From an uncultured beta proteobacterium (GTDB lineage: Bacteria > Pseudomonadota > Gammaproteobacteria > Burkholderiales > Burkholderiaceae_B): a stretch of DNA of 12,744 bases. A program made the translations under genes and the position numbers. The stretch covers positions 1 through 12,744 of the forward strand of contig CAIYCP010000485.1 of NCBI GenBank assembly GCA_903924715.1. Direction: 5' to 3'. This document shows, piece after piece, positions 1 to 6,843 of the stretch. Every line of letters begins with the position of its first letter. The first letter of the stretch is position 1. Under the pieces are notes generated by a model, which was given only the letters and a program-made list of their open reading frames with translations, searched no databases and had not been told where the DNA came from.

Positions 1-156
1 AAATTTACAGCTCGTGCAATGCGAATAGAAGATCGGAATCCCAGATAAAGGCAAAAACTTGCCTCGATTCTCTTCACAGCTTTTATTAAAGTCTACGACA
101 TCAAGCAATTCAACGCGTCCGTCACATATTTGGCAGTGCATTTGTGTATTTTCCAT
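1..156 (-). CDS. SAM-dependent methyltransferase with N-terminal zinc ribbon (3' part off the window edge)
   Basis: Reading the minus strand from ATG at 156 gives 52 codons with no stop down to base 1, so the gene continues beyond the left edge. A TAA stop lies directly before the ATG in frame, which fixes the start at this ATG or the ATG at codon 6. The visible part has two CxxC pairs, C8-x2-C11 and C47-x2-C50, separated by VVDFNKSCEE and KFLPLSGIPIFYS. This arrangement is typical of the N-terminal metal-binding ribbon of class I methyltransferases found in glycan and surface-polysaccharide clusters. The SAM-binding domain is not in the window, so the substrate cannot be named. It is 87 bases downstream of, and in the same direction as, the 244-1437 gene, suggesting cotranscription. 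The ribosome-binding site is weak. The coding assignment is firm; the methyltransferase call is family recognition from the N-terminus only. Confidence 0.75.
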   Translation of the reverse strand, partial: MENTQMHCQICDGRVELLDVVDFNKSCEENRGKFLPLSGIPIFYSHCTSCKF

Positions 157-243
157 TTATTCGCTAGCTCAATGTCCAATCAATTATTCATTTCATCATC
201 GCGTTGACACACTTTTTCAATTCAGTGCTGCCACAGCTGTGCT

Positions 244-1437
244 CTAACGACCTCGTACAGAATCCGCCAGCGCCCCGAGTTGATTTAAATACTTCGAAAC
301 CGGAAAATTCGCGCAATGCAGTTCCGTAAAATATTGGCATTTTTCACGATATAGCACAGGCGATTTCATGACCCATTCAGCTTTGCTGTACAGATTGCCT
401 GGAGCTCCATCAAAAAACAGATCACTCACGTCGCTGCCTAGAGAGGCGTGATGCGGCCAGCTGGTACCCATAAGAAACGCCGAGCTTTGAGACGCTGCGC
501 GTTGGACATGATCGCTCAACATATCATTCACATCGGCAACATCTAGAATTCCGTAATTAGAAGAGAACGGCGCCGAGCTATGAGTAACTGGACCAACATC
601 TAAAAATTCATGTTTTGGATTATTCATCGCCTTGAAACGATCCCATCCATAACCGTAAACTTTTAGCGGCATGTCTGCCAACTCTAATACGAGATACTCA
701 GAAACCATATTGCGATAAATTTTGTGCAGCAAGTTATGGGCAATAAAGCGAACACTAATTTCTTGTTCGGCAACGAAGTCCTGCTGGATTTTTTCCAAGA
801 CACTAGGCGTTAACAACTCATCAATCGTATCGTGTAAATTCTTACGGTTTCCACGTACAAATTCTGCAGAAATTTCTTCGTCCGCATTTCCCAAAAACTC
901 AACGAGATTGCGCTGCGGCACACCGCTCCAAGATTCATACGTCTTTACGTTGTCTTCCAAATCTCGCAGTAAAACAAAATAATCTCCAGAAAATTTATCG
1001 ATTTTATTTTTTTGAAAAATAATAGGAAACTCAAGAAAAAGAGCCTGTCCTTTGCGCGGAAAATACTTATTTGCAAAGTTGGCATAGGATTGTGCCGCGT
1101 AAATATGCCCGACCCAAGACGAAAGCGTAATATGATTTTCGAGATTAAGAGAGGGATGATCCCGGTGATAACACAACAACGGTATTTGAAGATCATCCCA
1201 AACTGATGACATTAGGCTGCCGTCAGACTTCAAGCGCGAGCCGAAACCATCCCAAGTAAAAGCAAACTCTACGCCATTTGTTTTATGCTCTTCTACCAAC
1301 TCGGGCAAAAACTGATCTCCTAAGTCTATGATACGAACGGTTTTGCCTTCTGCTTGAAATACAGTTTTTAAACGGTCACTATGGTCCGCGAATTGACCGC
1401 TTTCACCACCGGTCCAATTAAGTATGACGATACTCAT
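244..1437 (-). CDS. Hypothetical protein, possible CgeB/DUF3880-like glycosyltransferase
   Basis: The frame is open for 397 residues from ATG at 1437, with an AGGG about nine bases upstream. The protein is soluble, with no signal peptide or membrane segments. The N-terminus MSIVILNWTGGESG, followed by alternating hydrophobic strands and helices (for example TVRIIDLGD near 34-42 and VEFAFTWDGFGS near 56-67), resembles a Rossmann-like half of a GT-B fold. The C-terminal half carries LKVYGYGWDRF near 260, a DVADVNDMLSDHVQRAA stretch and an FLMGTSWPHHASLGSDVSDLFFDG segment. These resemble the place in CgeB/DUF3880 glycosyltransferases where the acceptor or nucleotide-sugar loop lies. I do not recognise a diagnostic motif, so the family call is tentative. 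The methyltransferase gene downstream fits a sugar- or glycan-modifying pair. The upstream region has repeated AGTCAA/TTGACT half-sites that may be its operator. Confidence 0.6.
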   Translation of the reverse strand: MSIVILNWTGGESGQFADHSDRLKTVFQAEGKTVRIIDLGDQFLPELVEEHKTNGVEFAFTWDGFGSRLKSDGSLMSSVWDDLQIPLLCYHRDHPSLNLENHITLSSWVGHIYAAQSYANFANKYFPRKGQALFLEFPIIFQKNKIDKFSGDYFVLLRDLEDNVKTYESWSGVPQRNLVEFLGNADEEISAEFVRGNRKNLHDTIDELLTPSVLEKIQQDFVAEQEISVRFIAHNLLHKIYRNMVSEYLVLELADMPLKVYGYGWDRFKAMNNPKHEFLDVGPVTHSSAPFSSNYGILDVADVNDMLSDHVQRAASQSSAFLMGTSWPHHASLGSDVSDLFFDGAPGNLYSKAEWVMKSPVLYREKCQYFTELHCANFPVSKYLNQLGALADSVRGR

Positions 1438-1464
1438 TTACATGCCCTAAGTAGTGATAGGCCA

Positions 1465-1501
1465 AGTCAACATTTGACTGACCCTAGGAAAATCGAGTCA
1501 A
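1465..1501. promoter_or_regulatory. Repeated AGTCAA/TTGACT half-sites upstream of the 244-1437 gene
   Basis: AGTCAA at 1465-1470, TTGACT at 1474-1479 and AGTCAA at 1496-1501 form an inverted pair with a 3-base gap. A further copy lies 31 bases from the first, close to three helical turns. The cluster lies 28-64 bases upstream of the ATG at 1437, where a promoter should be. Read on the minus strand, two copies are TTGACT, which also resembles a -35 hexamer. It could be a repressor operator or overlapping promoter elements. No matching regulator gene is present here. Confidence 0.35.
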
Positions 1502-1548
1502 TACCTAAACAGTCAGTTTCCCTCTAAACCCCCACAGTTATTCACCCG

Positions 1549-1575
1549 AATAAGCCGAGTTTTCATCGGCTTATT
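1549..1575. repeat. Perfect 10-base inverted repeat with 7-base loop in the divergent intergenic region
   Basis: AATAAGCCGA at 1549-1558 and TCGGCTTATT at 1566-1575 are exact inverted copies around the loop GTTTTCA. The stem is stable, but neither side is followed by a run of T, so it is not a classical intrinsic terminator. It sits between the divergent starts at 1437 and 1666, 91 bases before the TPR gene, and could be a dyad operator or a leader stem-loop. The rest of 1438-1665 holds the half-site cluster and no gene. Confidence 0.5.
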
Positions 1576-1665
1576 ACCGTATTAGCCCTAACAGACTCCG
1601 CCTGGCACCTCATCTCTATAAAACATTAAGTGATATGCTTTATCTTCACAAAAAAAGGGCACGAC

Positions 1666-2997
1666 ATGTCGGATCCCCTCAAAGAGAAAATTTCGCAATT
1701 TTTACCGGCCTCAACAAAGCTGCTCACCAGTTTTGAACTTGTTAAAAGTGGCTCAATCGCGCTCTTTGCCTTTTGTACGGCCGCTATAACCCGGTCTGAC
1801 CATTTTTATGTCGATCACCACGTCAGAAGTAATCTTTGAACCCTTAATTGTTCCTTCCGTCTTCTCAGACCAGGGCTTTAGCCCTGAAATCACCACGACG
1901 CGTATTCTGGATGAGGTTGCACGCATCAATGCACTTTCTACCAGTACCAAAGATAAAAAAATATTGGGGTTAAACAACCCGGTGATCAACTTGCCAATTT
2001 GCAAGCTTTGCACGGAATCGATCTGCGTATCGTGCAGCAGTTGGTACAAAATTTATTTGGGGTCAAGAAAGAAAAGATTTCAGGTGAAATTACTTTTTAT
2101 AAAGAGAATGACCGCACCATTTATCAAGTACGAATTCGCGCCTTACCTCAAAATACTCTGCTGGTGGATTTCGCGAGCACCTCAAACATCCCCGATGTCA
2201 TCAAAGAAATCGCGCTTAAGTTAATCGAGAAATTAGATCCAGCCGTCGCCGCTTCGTATTACCGCTGGAACAAAGATATAGACAGTGCGATGCGGCTCAT
2301 TGACGAAGCGTTAAGAAACCAAGATCTCTACGATGACAATTACGCCTTAGTCGGTCGAGCTCAGATTTATATTGCCCGAAAGAAATTCGAATTGGCTCAA
2401 CAAGATCTTGATCGTATTTTTCTAGCCGATCCAAAATTTGTTCCTGCAATGACCACGCAGGCCTATTTATTTAACGAGCAAAAACAATATGACAAGGCGC
2501 TCGAGTTCGCGCTCAAGGCCAAGGTCTTTTGGCCCGAACGCTGGCAGCCTTACACGAATATTGGCCATGCCTTAATCGGACTGGGAAAACCCGACGAGGC
2601 TGAGACCGCCTATATTTCTACTATTGCTTACAACCCGACTTGGCCGATTATCTACGATGAGGTCGCAAGTTTCTTTATTCAACGCGGCAAACCCGATAGG
2701 GCCGAACAGGTCTATCACAAAGGCTTGGTTAAATTTCCAGAGCAGCCCGACCTGCTGTTGCACTACGGGCAGTTCTTGTTGGCCGCTAACAGAAAAGAAC
2801 AAGCGCTGAACTATCTGGTCAAAGCGTACCGGGTCAACCCAAATGAGGTCGCCGTCTGGGCAGCGCTTTTACCGCTATCGAGCAACACCAAAGATCCGGT
2901 TTTGTTAGAAGTTCGACAGAAAGCGACCGTACATGTCACCACTAAACCAGAAACACCAACGTCTCAATTATTGGACAATTTACTGAGAGCGCCATAG
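1666..2997 (+). pseudogene. Membrane-anchored TPR-repeat protein gene, frame broken twice
   Basis: ATG at 1666 has AAAAAAGGG seven bases upstream. The protein reads MSDPLKEKISQFLP and a hydrophobic membrane segment near residues 25-45, then hits TGA at 1837. Its continuation, FEPLIVPSVFSDQGFSPEI and ILDEVARIN, lies in the +1 frame from about 1790. The original frame resumes from 1957 (QLANLQALHGIDLRIVQQ) and stays open to TAG at 2995. Removing one T from the T5 run at 1803-1807 and adding one A to the A7 run at 1955-1961 gives an uninterrupted protein of about 443 residues. Its layout would be a short cytoplasmic tail, one membrane helix, a linker domain, then about five or six TPR units from roughly residue 200 (motifs such as FELAQQDLDRIFLADP and DKALEFALKAKVFWP). 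The intact 3' block alone could be read from TTG at 1999. Real decay and homopolymer sequencing errors both fit. TPRs suggest a protein-binding role; no specific function is evident. Confidence 0.7.
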
Positions 2998-2999
2998 CC

Positions 3000-3974
3000 A
3001 TGTTTCGTACGACCCTCAAGCAAATCATATTCTCGGGACTTTCAATCGGCTTACTACTAAGCTCAGCGTTTGGCCAACCCCAAGAGACCTCGAAAGCTCT
3101 CGCTCAAACCGTACCGCTTGCTGACGTGCATCGCCACGTACAGCGTTGGGTGACGCCCGAGCAGCTCAAGCAACAGATGGAAGAGCAAAATGTGGGCTGG
3201 TCTGGCGCGGTAGGCGCCCCCTTCGGACCTTGGGATACCGAACCTTACGCGCAGTTATTGGGTAAAAAATACGTGGCAACTGCCGGACAAGTGGAGTTGT
3301 CGAGCATCTATGCGCAACACGGTGCAGGCGGCTTAACCGATGCTAGCTTAGACACTTACACGGGTTTATTACAAAAATCCGAGCAGCTTTTTACAGCCGG
3401 ACGCATCAAAGGCTTCGGCGAATTGATTCTGAACAACCAAACCAGCAACCCGAATGTAAATTTTCGGCGCAAAGTCAAAATTGATTCAGCGCCGATCGAG
3501 GCTATGTTCAAAATCGCTGCCAAGCATCGCGGGTTTGTGCAAATTCACTCTGAAGATGATGCAGATTCGATCGAGCAGATTAAATCTCTCGCTGCGCAAT
3601 ACAAAGACGTTTCAATCATTTTGTCGCACTGCCTGCTAACGGCCAACGTCGAGTTGATCCGAACCCTATTTAATCAATATCTAAACTTATATTGTGAGAT
3701 GTCAGCACGCTCTCGTTCACACTATCCCAATATCGATAACGAGCGGATTCGTCAGCGTGTTATTTACGGTGAAGACTTTGCTAAAGAAGAGTGGCTAAAA
3801 CTGATTGATGCGTTACCGACGCGCTTTATGGTGGGAACAGACACCTTTAACCCCAACGTCAATTTCGAAAAGAATATCGCTGAAATCAGACAAGGCTTAT
3901 TAGCGCGCTTGCAACCCGCCTCAATTGAACTGGTCGCCTACAAAAATGCCGTACGGGTAATGCGCCTAGATTAA
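3000..3974 (+). CDS. Exported amidohydrolase-family metal-dependent hydrolase
   Basis: The protein has 324 residues, starting at ATG 3000 with TGAGAG about ten bases upstream. An N-terminal signal peptide is visible: a positive start MFRTTLK, a hydrophobic core IIFSGLSIGLLLSS and a likely cleavage after AFG or nearby, so it should act in the periplasm. The hydrolase core follows the amidohydrolase (TIM-barrel) pattern. D42-V-H44-R-H46 supplies the first strand HxH, E141 lies in KGFGEL, H183 in QIHSEDD, H210 in ILSHC, and D281 in VGTDTFNPN. These are the expected metal ligands and the catalytic Asp of the amidohydrolase_2/TatD-like superfamily. Length fits the family. The substrate is unknown. 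The gene begins two bases after the TPR gene stop, implying one transcript and a shared process. All key residues appear present, so this gene looks intact even though its upstream partner is broken. Confidence 0.85.
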   Translation: MFRTTLKQIIFSGLSIGLLLSSAFGQPQETSKALAQTVPLADVHRHVQRWVTPEQLKQQMEEQNVGWSGAVGAPFGPWDTEPYAQLLGKKYVATAGQVELSSIYAQHGAGGLTDASLDTYTGLLQKSEQLFTAGRIKGFGELILNNQTSNPNVNFRRKVKIDSAPIEAMFKIAAKHRGFVQIHSEDDADSIEQIKSLAAQYKDVSIILSHCLLTANVELIRTLFNQYLNLYCEMSARSRSHYPNIDNERIRQRVIYGEDFAKEEWLKLIDALPTRFMVGTDTFNPNVNFEKNIAEIRQGLLARLQPASIELVAYKNAVRVMRLD

Positions 3975-4003
3975 GCAGCGCTCAATCAAAGGAAAATCTC
4001 TGG

Positions 4004-5152
4004 TTATTTTTTAGCAGAGCGCATCGTGACAAATAGTAGTAAGGCACACGCTGAACTAAACACGTACAGCATGTGCGATCCGCCTAAGCGCATCATTGTT
4101 CCTGCTAGTGTTGGGCCAAGACAAGCACCACCGCCATAAGCCATCAACATCATCGCAGTCAATCCGACACGACGCTCGGGGTCGATGCGATCATTGCCCA
4201 GCCCCGAGGCTAAACCGTACAGGGTGAACTGTAACGAACCCATACCGGCCGCTAGCAAGAGCATCATCCAGTAAGGCCAGTCCACCCAACCCCACAGCAT
4301 CACACTTATGCCAACCAAGAGCAGTGCATTAACGCGCACCAGATTACCGCGATTGACGCGATCAGACAGCCACCCCATCGGCCATTGCGATAGCAGCCCT
4401 GCAACCACGGTGGTCGCAGTAAAGACAGCAACCTGACCCGTCGAAAGATTTTGCTTCACCGCATAAACAGCCGCTAAGCCATAAAACGCCGCGCAAATAT
4501 TACCGGCCAATAAAATGGTGAGCAAACACTGAGGGACTTGCTTAAAAAAATAGGCCAAATCAATCGGAGCTGGGCTTTGCGGCGCTGGCAGGGTGCGGGT
4601 CGTGAGCACAATGGGCAGCAGCGCGAGTGCTTGACACATTGCCACAAAAATTAATGGGCGTAAGTCTAGTGTTGGATACATTGTGATCGACAGCTGTCCC
4701 AGTGCGGTGCCAATACCCGACATCAGCAAATAGACTGACATCACGCGTCCGCGGTGTTTATTTTCAGCCTGCTCATTGAGCCAGCTTTCGATCACAATAA
4801 ACTGCACCACCATGGCCATTCCCGCACAAAACCGCAGCAACAACCAAACAAACTTTTCATCAATGAGTGTTTGCAACAGCACCAGGCAAATCGCAAGCGC
4901 CGCAGCAGTTGCGCAAGCGCGCACATGCCCGACGCGAATAATCAGGTGGTGACCCATGCGTGCGCCAAACACCAACCCTAGGTAATACGCCGACAACAAG
5001 GTGCCGATCCAGATTTCACTGACCGAGTCGGCAGAGAGCCGAAGGCCCATATAGTTATTAAATAACCCTGTACCGATTTGCATCAGCAGAGTCGATAAAA
5101 ATAACGCGTGAAAAGCACTAAAAGTAGAAATCATGTTCGCAAAATAAAACAT
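4004..5152 (-). CDS. MFS transporter, YcaD-like
   Basis: The protein has 382 residues and about 12 hydrophobic segments, a normal size for the major facilitator superfamily. The order FNNYMGLRLS, WIGTLLSAYYLGLVFGARMGHHLIIRVGH (loop 2-3 signature region), RFCAGMAMVVQFIVIESWLNE and NKHRGRVMSVYLLMSGIGTALGQL matches the pattern of E. coli YcaD and related predicted permeases. The second half has QWPMGWLSDRVNRG, the repeated MFS loop motif. The substrate is unknown. The start is uncertain: ATG at 5152 is preceded only by GACGGG with no spacing, and the next ATG, MISTFS at 5134, also lacks a clear ribosome-binding site. The 5152 ATG lies inside one arm of a perfect 9-base inverted repeat. The gene is convergent with the amidohydrolase, 29 bases apart, and lies downstream of the peroxiredoxin behind a terminator, so it probably has its own promoter. 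Confidence 0.85.
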   Translation of the reverse strand: MFYFANMISTFSAFHALFLSTLLMQIGTGLFNNYMGLRLSADSVSEIWIGTLLSAYYLGLVFGARMGHHLIIRVGHVRACATAAALAICLVLLQTLIDEKFVWLLLRFCAGMAMVVQFIVIESWLNEQAENKHRGRVMSVYLLMSGIGTALGQLSITMYPTLDLRPLIFVAMCQALALLPIVLTTRTLPAPQSPAPIDLAYFFKQVPQCLLTILLAGNICAAFYGLAAVYAVKQNLSTGQVAVFTATTVVAGLLSQWPMGWLSDRVNRGNLVRVNALLLVGISVMLWGWVDWPYWMMLLLAAGMGSLQFTLYGLASGLGNDRIDPERRVGLTAMMLMAYGGGACLGPTLAGTMMRLGGSHMLYVFSSACALLLFVTMRSAKK

Positions 5153-5190
5153 CCCGTCACAAGCTGCTTACGCAACCATGCGACGGGATG
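5150..5190 (-). repeat. 9-base inverted repeat covering the MFS start codon
   Basis: CATCCCGTC at 5150-5158 and GACGGGATG at 5182-5190 are perfect inverted copies, 23 bases apart. On the minus-strand transcript the proximal arm contains GACGGG and the ATG of the MFS gene at 5152. Folding of the leader would therefore hide the start codon. It may control translation or be a DNA-binding dyad; no direct evidence separates these. Confidence 0.45.
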
Positions 5191-5201
5191 AGAATCAAAA
5201 C

Positions 5202-5223
5202 AAGGCTTGCTTACACAAGCCTT
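5202..5223 (-). terminator. Intrinsic terminator of the peroxiredoxin gene
   Basis: AAGGCTTG at 5202-5209 and CAAGCCTT at 5216-5223 form a perfect 8-base stem with a 6-base loop. On the minus strand it is followed by GTTTTGATT, a short T-rich tail. It lies 27 bases after the peroxiredoxin stop at 5251. A second small stem, GCTGCA/TGCAGC at 5225-5241, sits between the gene and this hairpin. Confidence 0.75.
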
Positions 5224-5250
5224 CGCTGCAACGTCTGCAGCGTGCAATGC

Positions 5251-5754
5251 TTAGATTGCTTTCAACATCGAGGCAGCATCGCTGACTTCAAACTTGCCAG
5301 GACCTTCGTTATGAAGCACCTTGACTACGCCGTCTACGATGTAGGCTGCGTAACGGTTTGAGCGCACGCCCATACCGCGTGCTGTCAGATCTAATTCAAG
5401 ACCTAAGGCCTTGGTCCAGATTGCTGAGCCGTCGGCCAACATGCGAACTTTGCCGCTAACTTTTTGCTCACGGCCCCAAGCACCCATCACGAACGCGTCA
5501 TTGACAGCAACGCACCAAACTTCGTCAACGCCTTTGGCTTTGATTGCAGCAATGTGTTCAACATAGCCTGGAACATGCTTGGCTGAGCAGGTGGGTGTAA
5601 AAGCGCCGGGCAAGGCGAACATTAAAATCTTTTTGCCCTTAACCAGGTCAGCAACCTGAAAGGCGTTTGGGCCCAGGGTGCAACCAGCTGTTTCGGTTTC
5701 AATAAACTCTGTGAGGGTGGCATCGGGTACCCGATCGCCGACTTTGATCGTCAT
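5251..5754 (-). CDS. Peroxiredoxin, Prx5 type
   Basis: The 167-residue thiol peroxidase should reduce hydrogen peroxide and organic hydroperoxides in the cytoplasm. The peroxidatic site is clear: FALPGAFTPTCS with P49, T53 and the active cysteine C56. The conserved arginine is in GVRSNRYAAYIVDG (R131 or R134), and the C-terminal FEVSDAASML is typical of the Prx5 (hybrid, redoxin) group. Other cysteines are C25 and C81. C25 is not at the usual Prx5 resolving position, so glutathione/glutaredoxin dependence or a 1-Cys mechanism is likely by family analogy. ATG at 5754 is supported by AGGAG at 5762-5766, seven bases upstream. It is flanked by its own terminator downstream and a nested inverted repeat upstream (5806-5846), suggesting a single-gene transcript. 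Nearby UspA and GST genes fit a stress-response neighbourhood. Confidence 0.93.
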   Translation of the reverse strand: MTIKVGDRVPDATLTEFIETETAGCTLGPNAFQVADLVKGKKILMFALPGAFTPTCSAKHVPGYVEHIAAIKAKGVDEVWCVAVNDAFVMGAWGREQKVSGKVRMLADGSAIWTKALGLELDLTARGMGVRSNRYAAYIVDGVVKVLHNEGPGKFEVSDAASMLKAI

Positions 5755-5761
5755 CTGCGCT

Positions 5762-5766
5762 CTCCT
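5762..5766 (-). promoter_or_regulatory. Ribosome-binding site of the peroxiredoxin gene
   Basis: Minus-strand AGGAG lies seven bases before the ATG at 5754 and confirms that start. Confidence 0.75.
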
Positions 5767-5805
5767 AGGGCATCACGGGCAGCGAGGGCTGCCACAACTA
5801 ATCCC

Positions 5806-5846
5806 AGCGTGTCGCTTATCATAAGCTACTAAATAAGAGACACGCT
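5806..5846. repeat. Nested inverted repeat between the uspA-like and peroxiredoxin genes
   Basis: AGCGTGTC at 5806-5813 pairs perfectly with GACACGCT at 5839-5846. Just inside the left arm is a second dyad, GCTTAT-C-ATAAGC at 5814-5826. No T run follows on either strand. It begins 52 bases before the peroxiredoxin ATG and ends 53 bases after the stop of the uspA-like gene, so it could be an operator for the former or a 3' structure for the latter. A TATGAT hexamer (minus strand, 5823-5818) inside it could be a -10 element but has no good -35 partner. The remainder of 5755-5899 has no gene. Confidence 0.45.
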
Positions 5847-5899
5847 TGAAACTGCACATTTACCCTGCTAGCTTTGTGGGTATACCCCAGCCAGGCAGC

Positions 5900-6367
5900 C
5901 TATTTCTTGGCTTCGTCTTTTACCCGATACACCAAGACGGGCGTATGGGTCAGGGCCAGCACCTTGGTCGTCACACTGCCTAGCAACAACCGTGAAAAGC
6001 CGCTGCGGCCATGACTACCGATGAAAATCAAGTCACAGTGGTAATCAATCGCAGCCTGCACAACGCCGTCCGCAATATTAAAGTTTGATACGGCGTGCGC
6101 GCTGGCTTTTACCCCCGCTGTTTCAGCCCGATCAACCACGGCTTTGAGATGCTTTTGCGCATGCTCAGCATTGGCTTTTTCGTAATCTTGGTCGGTGGTG
6201 GCGTACGCCGCCGACATGCCGTCAAAGCCCATCGTGGCTGCAAAGGGCTGCGTGACATACAAGGCAACAATCTCAGCCCCGGTTGAGCGCGCAAACGTAA
6301 TACCTGCATTCGCGGATTGGGCCGATAAAGCCGAGCCGTCGGTAGGAATCAGAATTTTATTGAACAT
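5900..6367 (-). CDS. Universal stress protein, UspA family
   Basis: The 155-residue single Usp domain is a small cytoplasmic nucleotide-binding protein induced in stress or low oxygen in related bacteria. The first strand MFNKILIPTDGS places the conserved Asp at D10. The ATP-binding signature is GSHGRSGFSRLLLGSVT (G117-x2-G120-x9-G130-S131), which matches the G-2x-G-9x-G-S/T rule of ATP-binding Usps. The C-terminal strand TPVLVYRV is also standard. The insertion after strand 2 (MGFDGMSAAYATTDQDYE) is usual for betaproteobacterial members. ATG at 6367 has GGAG at 6376-6379, eight bases upstream. A perfect FNR/ANR box lies 82-95 bases upstream of the start, consistent with anaerobic induction. 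Confidence 0.93.
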   Translation of the reverse strand: MFNKILIPTDGSALSAQSANAGITFARSTGAEIVALYVTQPFAATMGFDGMSAAYATTDQDYEKANAEHAQKHLKAVVDRAETAGVKASAHAVSNFNIADGVVQAAIDYHCDLIFIGSHGRSGFSRLLLGSVTTKVLALTHTPVLVYRVKDEAKK

Positions 6368-6448
6368 GATGTAGGCTCCATAACAGTGGTTCGAGCACTC
6401 ATCCTAGCCCCGTTGGCGCGGTTTGCTCGAATCAGTCTTTACACAATT

Positions 6449-6462
6449 TTGATTTGGATCAA
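6449..6462 (-). promoter_or_regulatory. FNR/ANR-type binding site upstream of the uspA-like gene
   Basis: TTGATTTGGATCAA exactly fits the FNR/ANR consensus TTGAT-N4-ATCAA. It lies between the DUF442 stop and the uspA-like start, centred about 88 bases upstream of that ATG. No plus-strand gene begins nearby, so the uspA-like gene is the likely target. A -10 hexamer at the classic class II distance is not convincing, so the exact start of transcription is unknown. Confidence 0.75.
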
Positions 6463-6498
6463 GTGTTTGTCAGACAGGGTGGGGGCAAGCCCCTTAGA

Positions 6499-6843
6499 TC
6501 AAGAGTTACCCGTCGCTGCCCGATACAACACCGTACAGCGGGTGCCTGAACGGCAATACGCCAACACTGGGGCCGGAAGCGTTTGCAGCAACTCAGCGAA
6601 GTGGGTCACATCATCAGACGTCATTTGGCCGCTAACCACAGGCTGATAGGCCACGCGTAAGCCAGCGGCTCGGGCGGCTTCAGAGACTGCCGCAGAGGTC
6701 GGCTGGTTCGGACCGTCTTCAAAATCAGGTCGGTTAATGATCACGCTCTTAAAGCCCGCCGCAGCAACTGCCGCCATATCATCGGGGCTCAGTTGAGGCG
6801 CAACAGCAAAATCAGAAGTTAAAGAATTAATTGGAGTCGCCAC
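6499..6843 (-). CDS. DUF442 / TIGR01244 family phosphatase-like protein
   Basis: A small cytoplasmic protein of 114 residues from GTG at 6843. This start is preferred over the TTG at 6858 because GCGGGA lies about eight bases upstream and homologues usually begin shortly before the INSLTSDFAVAPQLSP motif. That motif, the strand GFKSVIINRPDFEDGPNQPT and the loop YCRSGTRCTVLYR (C97-R98-S99-G100-T101-R102) define the tyrosine-phosphatase-like fold of the DUF442 family. The family is often found alone or fused to rhodanese or beta-lactamase-like sulfur enzymes such as Blh. The catalytic cysteine and arginine are both present. The in vivo substrate is not established; a role in sulfide or persulfide handling or in phosphate removal is inference from relatives. 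It is followed by a short GC-rich hairpin and is divergent from the GST gene. Confidence 0.85.
   Translation of the reverse strand: MATPINSLTSDFAVAPQLSPDDMAAVAAAGFKSVIINRPDFEDGPNQPTSAAVSEAARAAGLRVAYQPVVSGQMTSDDVTHFAELLQTLPAPVLAYCRSGTRCTVLYRAATGNS

Noticed and set aside
59..247. Plus-strand reading frame of 62 codons
   Set aside because: It lies opposite the methyltransferase start, has a low-complexity Ser/Thr-rich product and no recognisable features.
1955..1961. Programmed ribosomal frameshift at the A7 run of the TPR gene
   Set aside because: The zero-frame codons do not form a proper X-XXY-YYZ slippery heptamer, a second shift of opposite sign is also needed upstream, and homopolymer error or decay explains both more simply.
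3978..4022. GCGCTC/GAGCGC inverted pair between the convergent amidohydrolase and MFS genes
   Set aside because: Six bases with a 33-base gap is expected by chance and has no terminator features.
6482..6493. GC-rich hairpin after the DUF442 gene as an intrinsic terminator
   Set aside because: The stem is only four or five base pairs with almost no loop, and no T run follows on the minus strand.
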